From Avibacterium sp. 20-132 (GTDB taxonomy: Bacteria > Pseudomonadota > Gammaproteobacteria > Enterobacterales > Pasteurellaceae), in contig NZ_CP091456.1 in the NCBI RefSeq assembly GCF_023611925.1, forward strand, positions 2,336,001 to 2,400,000: a DNA stretch of 64,000 nt, read 5' to 3'. The notes under the pieces are model-generated. The model ran no database searches. It was not told the origin of the DNA and saw only the letters and a program-made list of their open reading frames with translations. Made by a program: the position numbers and the translations under genes. Positions 1 to 8,200 of the stretch are shown one piece after another; within the stretch, counting starts at the first letter, position 1, and every line of letters begins with the position of its first letter.

Positions 1-90
1 AATTTGATGTTCAACCGCTATATGCCACAAACGCTCATGAGGTAACCAACAGCCATTAACCCAGCTTGTCAACTGACACAAATCCCCCAT
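1..90 (-). CDS. Possible phage tail protein downstream of L, N-terminal 30 codons only
   Basis: The only frame open to the window edge on the minus strand starts at an ATG (88-90) inside the 3' end of the L-like gene, overlapping it by 35 bp, and runs 30 codons without a stop. In lambda-type genomes the gene after L is K, a tail-assembly protein with metalloprotease and NlpC/P60 domains. No diagnostic motif is visible in these 30 residues and the ribosome-binding site is weak. The identity is therefore inferred from position alone, and the frame could be spurious. Confidence 0.3.
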   Translation of the reverse strand, partial: MGDLCQLTSWVNGCWLPHERLWHIAVEHQI

Positions 91-769
91 AGTTGCGTAG
101 ATTGTTACGCAACTTACAACCGCTAATTAAGCCACTGCACTTGTCTTTATTTTTATCACGGGTGCGTTGGTCTTTTTCATCCGCCACTGGTGGCCCTGTG
201 TAACCACATTCGGCGGAGCGATAAAGCCAACCACATTGCACCGTGATAGTGCGAGCAGAAATTAAGGCGTTATCCGTTTCAGTGGGTAATGCCAGCGTAA
301 ATACCGCCACATCTCGCTTAAGTGTAGATAACTGCTCAATCACAAAGTAGCTCAGCACCTCTTGACTTGGGTCGGCTTGTTTATTGCCGTCCGCAAAATT
401 TACCGCGTCTAAATACTGCATATAAACTTGGCGACGGCGGACAATGCCACCTAAACACTGGTCAAAGCGTTGCACAAGCCCTGTGATAAAACCGTTGATG
501 TTGGCAAGCGTTAATTCTGGGCGGTTACTTGGACCTTGCCCTGACATCGAAAATCCACTGGCTTTGACGCCAAAGGCTTCATAAGTATGCCCTTGCCAGA
601 TGATAGGTTGCATCATCTCGTTTGTGCCAGCATAAAAGCGGAACAATTCGCCATTCATTCCATCTTTGTCTTTCAGGTTTCGCAAATCCACTTCAAACAG
701 TTCGATCATTGCGTTTTGTTCGAGTTTACTTAGCTCAAGTTTCATTTGGATTGGGACTTGTTGGGGCAT
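56..769 (-). CDS. Phage minor tail protein L
   Basis: This 237-residue protein resembles lambda gpL, a tail-tip component that in this family carries cysteines for an iron-sulfur cluster. Four cysteines lie in the C-terminal third, including the C-G-W-L-Y-R-S-A-E-C-G-Y segment and two more near the end, as in the family. The start at 769 is preceded by GGAGA at good spacing; an upstream in-frame ATG at 814 has no such site. In lambda L follows M. Here it follows a 4-kb accessory insertion after the tape measure gene. Confidence 0.8.
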   Translation of the reverse strand: MPQQVPIQMKLELSKLEQNAMIELFEVDLRNLKDKDGMNGELFRFYAGTNEMMQPIIWQGHTYEAFGVKASGFSMSGQGPSNRPELTLANINGFITGLVQRFDQCLGGIVRRRQVYMQYLDAVNFADGNKQADPSQEVLSYFVIEQLSTLKRDVAVFTLALPTETDNALISARTITVQCGWLYRSAECGYTGPPVADEKDQRTRDKNKDKCSGLISGCKLRNNLRNYGGFVSVDKLG

Positions 770-826
770 TTTATTTCTCCAATAAAAAAGCTCGCATTTG
801 CGAGCTTGTGTCAATCAATGGATTAT

Positions 827-1105
827 TCAATATCGACCAAATAATCGATTTATTTTTTCTTCTTTGGTTAGTGTTGGATCACTTAAAATCTTAATAATCC
901 AAATAATACATAATATTAAGGGAATACCCGGTAAAATTAGCGCATATAGCAGACCACGATAGTATTCAGCACTTAATGGGATTAAGTCGATCAATTTCAC
1001 ACCATAATGGACATAAATGAAACCAACAACAGCAAGCAGAATAAATGCCAATATTCGCTTAAAACCTATCATTGCTACTATAAAAGCGGTACTAAATTCA
1101 CTCAT
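827..1105 (-). CDS. Small membrane protein of unknown function
   Basis: This 92-residue protein has about three hydrophobic segments (residues 10-33, 47-62 and 62-76 roughly) and a charged C-terminus. I recognise no family. It sits in the accessory stretch between tape measure and L, between L and the HigBA pair, on the late strand. Such small membrane proteins in tail-region insertions are often lysogenic-conversion or superinfection-exclusion genes, but nothing in the sequence shows that here. Confidence 0.55.
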   Translation of the reverse strand: MSEFSTAFIVAMIGFKRILAFILLAVVGFIYVHYGVKLIDLIPLSAEYYRGLLYALILPGIPLILCIIWIIKILSDPTLTKEEKINRLFGRY

Positions 1106-1151
1106 CGTTTACCTCCGATATTTATAGGTTCAATCTACCAAATCCCCGTAT

Positions 1152-1454
1152 TTATAAATTAAAGGTGACGGTTTTCCCAGTAGGTAATTCAACCGATAAA
1201 TTTAAAACACCGCCCATTGCTTCAATATATCGCTTAACTGATGATAATTTAATATCATTACCACGTTTTTCAAGTGCAACAACAGATGGCTGAGAAATAT
1301 TTAACGCTTCCGCCATTTGTTTTTGTGAAAGTTCTAATTCTTCACGAATGCGGTAAAGTTGTAACTCCATACGCATATCATCAGCCATTGCTTTCACTTT
1401 CGCTTGCTTTTCAGCAGGAAGTTTACTCATTAAATCTTTAAATGCTACGCTCAT
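1152..1454 (-). CDS. higA: HigA-type antitoxin, XRE-family HTH protein
   Basis: This 100-residue protein has a central helix-turn-helix (L-S-Q-K-Q-M-A-E-A-L-N-I-S-Q-P-S-V, about residues 44-60). It is typical of HigA antitoxins, which neutralise the toxin by direct binding and repress their own operon. The start at 1454 has AGGAG upstream; a longer frame back to 1508 lacks one and overlaps the toxin gene. It begins 5 bp after the toxin stop codon, so toxin precedes antitoxin, the usual higBA order. Confidence 0.85.
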   Translation of the reverse strand: MSVAFKDLMSKLPAEKQAKVKAMADDMRMELQLYRIREELELSQKQMAEALNISQPSVVALEKRGNDIKLSSVKRYIEAMGGVLNLSVELPTGKTVTFNL

Positions 1455-1458
1455 TTTC

Positions 1459-1821
1459 TTACTCCTTTGAAAATTCAGAAAGGTAATCCTCGTAAGTTTT
1501 CTCGGCAAGTGCGATCATCTCTTTGTAAAAGAGTTTCTCTTTTTTGCCCTTTTTATCTCCACCACATAACACAATAGCTTGTCGAATTGGATCAAAGAGA
1601 TAAAACAAACGAAATACGGATAATTTAGACTGCACTCTCAATTCTTTTAAATTGGTATATTTAGAACCTTGTAGTGTATCAGCATACGGTCTACCTAATT
1701 GCGGACCTTCTGTTGATAATAATTCCAATGCAGCATAGACTTTTAATAAATCATCTTCTGCCAACGTATCAAACCAACTTAAAAGCGGGTCTTGTAAAAT
1801 AACTTCCCATTCTTGTTTCAT
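1459..1821 (-). CDS. higB: HigB-type RelE-fold mRNA interferase toxin
   Basis: This 120-residue protein matches the phage-derived Gp49/HigB family in length and pattern: a central L-K-E-L-R-V segment, then F-R-L-F-Y-L-F-D and a lysine-rich K-K-G-K-K-E-K-L region ending in an amphipathic helix. Family members cleave mRNA on the ribosome. It is first in a two-gene operon with the HTH antitoxin. The pair is embedded in the tail gene cluster of the prophage and would act as an addiction or abortive-infection module in the lysogen. Confidence 0.85.
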   Translation of the reverse strand: MKQEWEVILQDPLLSWFDTLAEDDLLKVYAALELLSTEGPQLGRPYADTLQGSKYTNLKELRVQSKLSVFRLFYLFDPIRQAIVLCGGDKKGKKEKLFYKEMIALAEKTYEDYLSEFSKE

Positions 1822-1932
1822 GCAGCGATTACCTTTTTTGCTATCTGATATAGATTTTAATCTATAACCAATAGCAAAGCAAGAAATTTACAACCGCACT
1901 TAAACTAAAGTGCGGTTGGTTTTGGTTGAGTT

Positions 1933-2763
1933 TTAAATCAACGTTCTATTTCTTGTTTCGGCAATAGGTGTATTAAAATTTTCTTCATAATAGCCGTCAA
2001 TCAATCGCATTCTTCGTGAAAGTTCTAACAGCAAATCGGCTGTTTGATGTGTTTCTTGCAATAATTGTCGTGCTTTTTTATGATCAACGAAATTACAACC
2101 GTCCATATTTTTTATGCGGTAGTTTTGCGGATTGTGTTTATTTACAATCACTAACCATCGCCCTTCGTGTGGAATTTCTACTATTTGCTTTTTAGGTGGC
2201 TCTATTAGCTCTCCCTCTAAGACGAGCTTATGCACATATTCCACTGCTTGCGGTAATTGCTCTTTGCTTAATTCGTCAATGTGATTAACATTGAAACGCT
2301 GGTGAATAAGCTGATACGCATCAGAATAGATTAAACCTTTTTTGCTCACTAGCATATTGACGGCATCACGTAAGCCTGTGCGATCATCAACTGTGGTTTG
2401 CGATCTTTCCGCTTTGCCTTTATTCCAATAATCAAACAACGCCTGATAACATTCTCTTTTGTAGGTGATGAGCGTTTCTCTAATTTCAGGTTTCACCCGT
2501 TTTACATCAATGCCAAATAGCCAGCCGTTGAGATATTGGATTGGGAGGCAGACCATCTCTTGTTCTCCGCCATTTGTAGGTGTGATCATCACGATCATAC
2601 CTTGGGAAAGCACTTCATCTCTTTTAATTCGCAATAGCTGAGCATTCCAAGCTAAGCCAATATTTTCACAAATTGGTTTCATTGCAACATAATGAATGTT
2701 GTTTTGCTCAATAGTTAAAAGAGTTTGGTTATGGAAGTTTACGGTTTGAAGTTGAGTTTTCAT
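1933..2763 (-). CDS. Phage antirepressor with P22 Ant N-terminal domain (module M1)
   Basis: The N-terminal 115 residues have the P22_AR_N pattern (Y-V-A-M-K-P-I-C-E-N-I-G-L-A-W near residues 25-39, then L-P-I-Q-Y-L-N-G-W-L-F). The C-terminal half carries an antirepressor-type helical region. Family members inactivate a prophage repressor by direct binding and trigger induction. The ATG at 2763 is preceded by AAAGGA. Both the ribosome-binding region and the segment up to the ATG are complementary to the c4-like RNA encoded just upstream, which should keep translation off in the lysogen. The USS-containing DNA downstream (about 1893-1931) may act as terminator. Confidence 0.85.
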   Translation of the reverse strand: MKTQLQTVNFHNQTLLTIEQNNIHYVAMKPICENIGLAWNAQLLRIKRDEVLSQGMIVMITPTNGGEQEMVCLPIQYLNGWLFGIDVKRVKPEIRETLITYKRECYQALFDYWNKGKAERSQTTVDDRTGLRDAVNMLVSKKGLIYSDAYQLIHQRFNVNHIDELSKEQLPQAVEYVHKLVLEGELIEPPKKQIVEIPHEGRWLVIVNKHNPQNYRIKNMDGCNFVDHKKARQLLQETHQTADLLLELSRRMRLIDGYYEENFNTPIAETRNRTLI

Positions 2764-2804
2764 TGAACATTTCCTTTTGAGAGAAATCCCTAATTAATTA
2801 GGGT

Positions 2805-2880
2805 GATCGACAGCTCAAAACCAGTGTTCAGTCTGGCGGAGTTATTCCCTTGCGGTGTTGTATTCCTCGCACTGTCGATC
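2805..2880 (-). ncRNA. c4-type antisense RNA, module M1
   Basis: A 76-nt element is closed by a perfect 9-bp stem (GATCGACAG 2805-2813 with CTGTCGATC 2872-2880). In the minus-strand RNA, TGAACA (2825-2830) is complementary to TGTTCA at 2764-2769, next to the antirepressor ATG, and TTTTGAG (2814-2820) is complementary to CTCAAAA at 2775-2781, overlapping the ribosome-binding site. Size and double a'/b' pairing match the P1/P7 c4 antisense RNA, which represses ant translation. Function is inferred from complementarity. Confidence 0.8.
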
Positions 2881-2911
2881 ATTGATATTAATTGTTGTTT
2901 TTGTATCAGGT

Positions 2912-2927
2912 ATGAGAAATAGGAGAA
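2912..2927 (-). repeat. 16-bp repeat complementary to the second integrase RBS (copy 1)
   Basis: The plus strand reads ATGAGAAATAGGAGAA, so the RNA of the minus-strand module carries its complement. The same 16-mer occurs at 3163-3178 (same orientation) and, in sense, as the ribosome-binding region of the second integrase at 32562-32577. Its complement is at 23707-23722 in module M4. Each antisense copy lies between the leader terminator and the c4 stem. Confidence 0.7.
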
Positions 2928-2937
2928 ACCCAGATAC

Positions 2938-3030
2938 AAAAAAATCACGCTAACGGGGTGAATTACCGCTGAACATAAAGGCTTTTGAGACCTTGTTTTA
3001 AATACTACAGTTTAAGCATTTTTATGTCAA
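2938..3030 (-). promoter_or_regulatory. Promoter and terminated target-mimic leader of module M1
   Basis: The minus strand has TTGACA (3025-3030), a 17-bp spacer and TAGTAT (3002-3007). The predicted transcript starts near 2995, includes CTCAAAAG (2982-2989) and ATGTTCA (2970-2976), and ends in a weak hairpin plus a T tract (2938-2944). Those two segments repeat the b and a targets next to the antirepressor start, so the short RNA could bind and titrate the c4-like RNA encoded downstream. Read-through is needed to reach c4 and the gene. Confidence 0.65.
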
Positions 3031-3055
3031 CTATATTCATAATGAATATGGTTGG

Positions 3056-3135
3056 TGCCAAGAGGTTCAGAAACCGCCAAAGGAACGGTCGGGATTATTC
3101 CCCTTTCGGGTATTTTATTCTCCGCCCTCTCGGCA
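3056..3135 (-). ncRNA. Orphan c4-type antisense RNA, module M2
   Basis: An 80-nt element is closed by a 10-bp stem (3056-3065 with 3126-3135, one G-U pair in the RNA) and has the same internal GGGGAAUAAUCC-type arm as the other modules. Its a' segment CCTTTGG (3077-3083, minus strand) and b' segment (3064-3073) match targets in its own leader (3231-3237 and 3243-3250). No gene lies between this element and the M1 promoter, so no cis target is present. It may be a remnant or act in trans. Confidence 0.65.
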
Positions 3136-3195
3136 TAGAGTGAAATGTGCGATCCATTCGTGATGAGAAATAGGAGAAACACAAATTTTACGCAT

Positions 3196-3292
3196 AAAAA
3201 AACCGCTATGCTGTCGGGTGCGGATTACCGCCTTTGGTTGTAGGTTCTGACGCCTATGGAGTAAATATAAAAGAAAACCCTGTTGAGGTCAA
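3196..3292 (-). promoter_or_regulatory. Promoter and terminated leader of orphan module M2
   Basis: The minus strand has TTGACC (3287-3292), a 17-bp spacer and TATATT (3264-3269). The transcript would contain TCAGAACC and CCAAAGG, complementary to the M2 c4-like segments, then a CCGC/GCGG hairpin and a T tract (3196-3202). The architecture equals that of the modules with genes. A 16-bp repeat copy (3163-3178), antisense to the second integrase RBS, lies between this terminator and the c4 stem. Confidence 0.6.
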
Positions 3293-3304
3293 CAGGGTTT
3301 ATAG

Positions 3305-3658
3305 TTATTGACAATTAAAAATCTTATTCTTTGCCTCGTTTACAGATAACGGTGCATAATAGACCCCATTTCTTTTAAAAAGGATCTTACCATTGGTTAT
3401 TTCAAAAAGATAAAAGTATCTTAAATACCCTGATTGTACTGCTCCAATATAGATTTCTGAAACATTATCAAAGTCATTAATAACCATTCTATAGGGTCTA
3501 AATTCGTCTAATTGCTCTATCATACAGCGTTTTAAGGCATCCTTTGACTTGCTTGAAAAATAGCTTTCTCCTTTTTCCGCTTTTATGTTTTTAGAGCTAG
3601 AACCGCATCCGCTTAATAAGACAACACTAGCTAAAATAAATAATAGTAGTTTTTTCAT
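3305..3658 (-). CDS. Small predicted lipoprotein of unknown function
   Basis: The 117-residue product begins M-K-K-L-L-L-F with a hydrophobic signal and the lipobox L-L-S-G-C at residues 14-18, followed by serines, which suggests outer-membrane sorting. I recognise no family for the mature part. The frame extends upstream to 3742, but the internal ATG at 3658 starts the signal peptide and is the credible start. It is adjacent to a second lipoprotein on the same strand; phage lipoproteins in such positions often alter the surface of the lysogen. Confidence 0.6.
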   Translation of the reverse strand: MKKLLLFILASVVLLSGCGSSSKNIKAEKGESYFSSKSKDALKRCMIEQLDEFRPYRMVINDFDNVSEIYIGAVQSGYLRYFYLFEITNGKILFKRNGVYYAPLSVNEAKNKIFNCQ

Positions 3659-3668
3659 TTGGGACAAA

Positions 3669-4097
3669 TCACATTGGTAGTAATCGAGGTCGTCTGTAAG
3701 GACCAGAGCTAATACGGAATAAATTTTCCTTATTTTTCTCAATTTTCTGGATTTCTACAGCTGGATTAAACCCCATAGCCCCTGAACATAAACCACGCCC
3801 CATTGGATCTGGCGTTACCGCAAACTTCCACTCTCCTTCAGGGATATAAAAAGTAGCCTTTTCTTTAGGATCAAATCTAGCAAGTAATGTTTGTCTATAC
3901 ATTACTCCTAAATAACATCCACTTCCGAGCGCACCTGCATCACGCGTAATTGTTACTTTAGCATACTCTGGATTATATTCTTTAAATGCCAAAACTCTAT
4001 TTTCAGGAACAGGTTTAGCATCTTGCAGGAATACTGGAGTTGTAGCGCAAGCAGAAAGAATGCAGCTGATTGCAACAACTCCACATAATTTTTTCAT
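3669..4097 (-). CDS. Predicted lipoprotein (142 aa)
   Basis: A signal sequence ends in the lipobox L-S-A-C at residues 14-17. The mature protein contains G-A-L-G-S-G-C-Y-L-G-V and G-R-G-L-C-S-G, a cysteine and glycine pattern seen in small beta-rich lipoproteins of Pasteurellaceae and other Gram-negatives. The function is not known to me. It precedes the second lipoprotein by about 10 bp and probably forms a two-gene unit with it. Promoter-like DNA and the transcription start were not resolved upstream (4098-4231). Confidence 0.65.
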   Translation of the reverse strand: MKKLCGVVAISCILSACATTPVFLQDAKPVPENRVLAFKEYNPEYAKVTITRDAGALGSGCYLGVMYRQTLLARFDPKEKATFYIPEGEWKFAVTPDPMGRGLCSGAMGFNPAVEIQKIEKNKENLFRISSGPYRRPRLLPM

Positions 4098-4231
4098 AAT
4101 TAACTCCTAAGCTAAAAAATAGGCGTTAATCATACCAAAATCAGGCGAGTTTTAAAGTGATCTGGATCACATCACCGCGCCCACCACTTCTAAAAGAAGT
4201 GATAATTGTTGTTATCTCTTTGAATTAAGAC

Positions 4232-4369
4232 TTAGTGAATAGCCGTAATTAAGTCAGGTAATAGCCATAAGATCACTGCTAAGATTGATGAGATACCCAT
4301 ACAGCAAAAGAAAAATTTAATGCCAAACGAAATGTCTTTCCCTGCTTTATCTGCACCTTGCTCACTCAT
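4232..4369 (-). CDS. 45-aa single-span membrane peptide
   Basis: Starting at the ATG at 4369, which has AGGAGG upstream, the product is M-S-E-Q-G-A-D-K followed by one hydrophobic segment (about residues 16-40) and a short tail. The frame continues upstream to 4435 without a better start. Small single-span peptides of this sort in prophages can be toxins or exclusion factors, but nothing identifies this one. Confidence 0.5.
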   Translation of the reverse strand: MSEQGADKAGKDISFGIKFFFCCMGISSILAVILWLLPDLITAIH

Positions 4370-4479
4370 ATTTCCTCCTATTTTTAGGCTTGTAAATAGC
4401 TTGCCTAATAAATTTCCTATGTTAAAATTGGGCATAATAAATCATAATCTCCTATAGACGAGTGGGAGTTGAAAAGGAA

Positions 4480-4549
4480 AACCCCGACTGTTTGCCGCAA
4501 TCGGGGTTTGTTTTTGGTAATAAAAAAGCCAGACGTTTAATTGTCTGGC
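4480..4549 (-). terminator. Two tandem hairpin terminators after the M3 antirepressor
   Basis: AACCCCGA/TCGGGGTT (4480-4508) and GCCAGAC/GTCTGGC (4528-4549) form stem-loops. On the minus strand the second is followed directly by a T tract, as expected of an intrinsic terminator for the gene ending at 4550. The first has a weaker T run. Confidence 0.65.
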
Positions 4550-5068
4550 TTAAAGTGCAGCAAATAAATCAAGTTGCTTTATTTGGGCGAGTTCTAATTC
4601 CAATCGGTGTTTTTCTTGTTTTCGTTGATTGAGTAACCGCCCAGCTTCACTACCTTTCGATTTAGAAAGACTCTCTTTTTCTTTCCAATCAAGTAGCTTT
4701 CTTTTCACTTCATCACGGCGGGCAATGCCTTCCGTCCAATAATCCCATAACGCCAAGAAGCATTCTTCCTGATATTCTTCAAGACGTGTTTTTAAATCTG
4801 CACGCACTTTATTTGGGTTAATGCTAAATAACCAACCATTTAATTTTTTGATTGGCATACATAGCATTTCACGATTTTTGCCATCTTGAGCAACTGTGGT
4901 CATATGTACACAGTTGAATTTTTGTGATTGATTTACCAACTTCTTATGTTGCCTTGACCACTCTAAGCCAATCCCCTCAACAATTTCACGCATTGCTACA
5001 TAAGCAATGCCATTGTTATCCACTAAAGTAATTTCTTTACCTAAAAATTCTGCGGTTAATGCTTCCAT
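4550..5068 (-). CDS. Antirepressor-like protein with P22 Ant N-terminal domain (module M3)
   Basis: The 172-residue product has the P22_AR_N pattern (Y-V-A-M-R-E-I-V-E-G-I-G-L-E-W, then M-P-I-K-K-L-N-G-W-L-F and a Y-Q-E-E-C-F-L-A-L-W-D-Y-W segment). A coiled basic region follows instead of the longer C-terminal domain of the M1 gene. The ATG at 5068 has AAGGAG upstream; the frame upstream of it belongs to the leader. It lies directly after the tape measure gene and its terminator. A c4-like stem overlaps its leader. Confidence 0.75.
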   Translation of the reverse strand: MEALTAEFLGKEITLVDNNGIAYVAMREIVEGIGLEWSRQHKKLVNQSQKFNCVHMTTVAQDGKNREMLCMPIKKLNGWLFSINPNKVRADLKTRLEEYQEECFLALWDYWTEGIARRDEVKRKLLDWKEKESLSKSKGSEAGRLLNQRKQEKHRLELELAQIKQLDLFAAL

Positions 5069-5099
5069 TATTTTCTCCTTGTTCTCCACACAAAAAAGA

Positions 5100-5166
5100 G
5101 CCTGTAAGAAACGGTGAGTGGAGAAAGGAAACACCGCTTTCGAGTGTACTTTTCTATCTTACAGGC
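5100..5166 (-). ncRNA. c4-like antisense element of module M3
   Basis: A 67-nt element is closed by a perfect 10-bp stem (GCCTGTAAGA 5100-5109 with TCTTACAGGC 5157-5166). The minus-strand RNA contains TCTCCAC (5118-5124), complementary to GTGGAGA at 5083-5089 just upstream of the gene's Shine-Dalgarno. Unlike the other modules it has no recognisable promoter or mimic leader of its own. It would be transcribed by read-through of the late operon. Confidence 0.6.
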
Positions 5167-5173
5167 AATAAAA

Positions 5174-5197
5174 AACCCGACCTATTTAGATCGGGTT
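5174..5197 (-). terminator. Terminator after the tape measure gene
   Basis: AACCCGA pairs with TCGGGTT around a 10-nt loop; on the minus strand the stem is followed by TTTTTT. It separates the tape measure gene from the M3 antirepressor module, so late transcription into the accessory genes would need antitermination. Confidence 0.7.
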
Positions 5198-5216
5198 AAT
5201 TTTGGCTTTCTCTTTA

Positions 5217-8200
5217 TTACGCAAACATTCCACCTGGTCGCATATTGCTTTGAAGCATTTTGCTGGTTTCTTCTCGGGCAACACTGCGCATTAGTTCAAC
5301 AGTGATTTCTAACCCGCCCTTGTCATCTTGCTTGCTCTCAACTTTGGCTTCCGTTGGCTCGCCATTATTAATCACTTTTACGCTGATTTTCGGTGAGCTA
5401 GATTGTGTATGCACTGTTGGTAGATTTACACCGCCGCCCGTAGCAAAACCGCGCTTAGATTTGCCATAGTTAAGATAATCTAGATAATCAACCCCAAGCC
5501 TTGCTGTGGCTTCTTTGGTTAGGACATATTCGCCTTTGTGGACTACGCCAGCAGGATCGTATTTACCACCGTTTCCTGTATAACCTCCCTCGGCATATCC
5601 TCCCATTGTTACGCCTTGAATCGTTGAAACAATATTTGCTGTTTCAGCTGCAACCGTTGCCATTGCAGCGATATTAGCTGGGAATGACAATGAACCAGCA
5701 TTAGCAATACCTTGCTGGATCTTGATAATACTGTCTGCAATTGCAAAGGCTTTTGAAGCTGCAAACATTGCTTTATAGATACCCGATTGTTCTCCAGCCG
5801 CACCTTTCATTATATTTGCCATAGAATCAAAAGCACCGCTCATTGCGGAGGCCGCTTGGGAATAATGGCTTAATTCAAGTTGAAGAGTTTCATTGGCGTA
5901 TTTTTCCTTTAACTCTTTTTTCCTTTGCTCAAATTGCTCTTGCGTGCTTAATTGAGTGTCAAGGAATGCTTGCTCTAAAGCCAACTCTTGTGCGTGGCGA
6001 TTTTGAATATCCTGAAAAGGATCGGTTTGCCCTCTTAATTTATCTAATGGATTAACTGCATCTTGAGACATTTGTTGGGCATACTGAATTTTAATTTGCT
6101 GTTCAGCCGTATTTGCCTGCAAACCATCTAATTTGCCAATATCTTTTAAACGCGCAATTTCTTTTAGTCCATCATCAAGAGTTTGTTTAAACCCTAAACT
6201 TGGTGCATATTTTGCTACGAGTGCTTGTTGTTCTTTAAGATAACGCTCTGTAATCAGTGTTTTTGCCTTTTCATATTCTTCGTTGTTGACTACGCCTTTT
6301 TGTTTAAAGCGATCAAGCTCTTGAAAGGCTCGTTCTTGCTCACGTTGAATTTTGGTTACGTTATCTAAAGACGCATCTTCTAATTTAGCATAATAATCAC
6401 GCCACTGATCTAGCATTCGCTCTTGATGTTTGGCTTCTTTTGGCAATGTTTTAAATCCATCGATTTTCGTCTGCTCATCTGACATTTTCGCCAAGATCCC
6501 AGCAGATTTGATCATTTCATTCATTGACTCAACAGAAATATGCGCACTTGCTGCAGCTGCTTGAGCTGCATCGATCTGTCCTGTTGCAATTAATTGCAAA
6601 ATTTCAGCATATTCGGAACCTTTTTCCCCCAGTAACTCGTAAAGCCCAGCCAAAATATAAGATGCCTTTATATTTCCTTGTGCTTTTAATTTAGCTACTT
6701 CATAGCGTTGATGTAGCTTAATTTGCTTCCCTATTAATTTCTCTACCCCATCAGCCAAATCTAATGTAACTGTTTCTTGTTCATTCAATCGAATGGTAAC
6801 GCCATTAGAGGATATAGAGAGTTGTTTGCTTAATTGAATTTGTTTCTTAGTGGACTCACTTAATGCATCTTTTGTGTTTTTAAGTTCAAGTTCTTTTTCT
6901 CGAATCTCTTTCAATTTTTTCTCATAGAGATCTTGTGATGCAACATCTGGCAAGCCAGTAGAAATAAAATAAGACTTCATCATTTCAGCTTTTTGCTTCA
7001 AAGATGAAATTGAATCCTCTAGCTCCTTTATTTTTTTCTTTTGTTCATCAACAGCTGCTGTTAATTTATCTTTAGCAACTTGTAATTCAAGCAATGACAT
7101 TTCTTTGAGTTTCGCATTCGCGATATCAAGATTATCTGCATAATCTAATGCCTCTTGCTTTGCCTGTTGAGCATTTGAATACCATTCATATAATGCCCCT
7201 GCGCCGGCAATTAATGCCGTTGTTACAATGCCTACAGGCCCGCCTAATAGTCCCAACACTCCACCAGCCAATCTACCACCTAAAGATGCTGCTTTTTGTG
7301 CGATAGCAAGCCTTTGTGTGGCAGCTGCTTCTGCGTTAGTCAGTGCGATAATTCGCTCTGATTGGGCTGTCATTTGCGCACGAATGGTTCTACGAGTAGC
7401 TTCGCTTTGAGCTAATTTTAACGAACTCGCTAATGAACTCATTTGCACTCTAGCAAGTTGTAATTCTGCGCTTGTTTGCACTTTAACTGCTTGTGCAGCT
7501 TGTAATGCGGCAGCTGCCTGCTTTTGAGTATTTAAGGCGGAAAGTAATGCATTATTAGCCAATTTCGCTAAATGCCCAGATGCAACAGCACCCATTACAA
7601 TAACCAAATAATCAAAATTCTTCGCCAAAAATGAAACCGCCTCAGCCAATCCATTTGTGGCTCCCGAACCGTTGAGCATTTCATCAACAAATTTCAATAC
7701 TGAATTTTCCATTTGTTGCATTGCTTGCCCAAAGGTAATTGGCATTCCCTCAAATTGTTGAGAGATTTTTTTATTTGCGCGACTAATGGCTTCAAAGATA
7801 ACTTTAGATGTGATGACACCTTCCCCTGCCAGCTTTTTAATTTCAGCACGGGATTTACCCATATATTCTGCGACTACATCAAGGATGATTGGTGCTGCCT
7901 CTGCAATGGTTCTAAACTCATCACCTTGTAGACGACCTGAACCTAATGCTTGGGATAGCTGGAAAAGTGCGGTAGCTTGTTCTTGCGCACCAACGCCACC
8001 AACAGCCATTGCTTTATTGAGCGTTTCGGTAAAGGTTAAGACTTGTTGTTGGCTGTAACCATAATCCTTTAATGCCCTTGATGTTCGGGTATAAATGGTC
8101 GTGGTTGCTTCAAGGCTTGCCCGTGTTTGTTGTGAAATTTCAAACAATGATTGCTGTACACGCTCATATTCTGCTGTTGTTTGAGTAACAAACCGCACTT

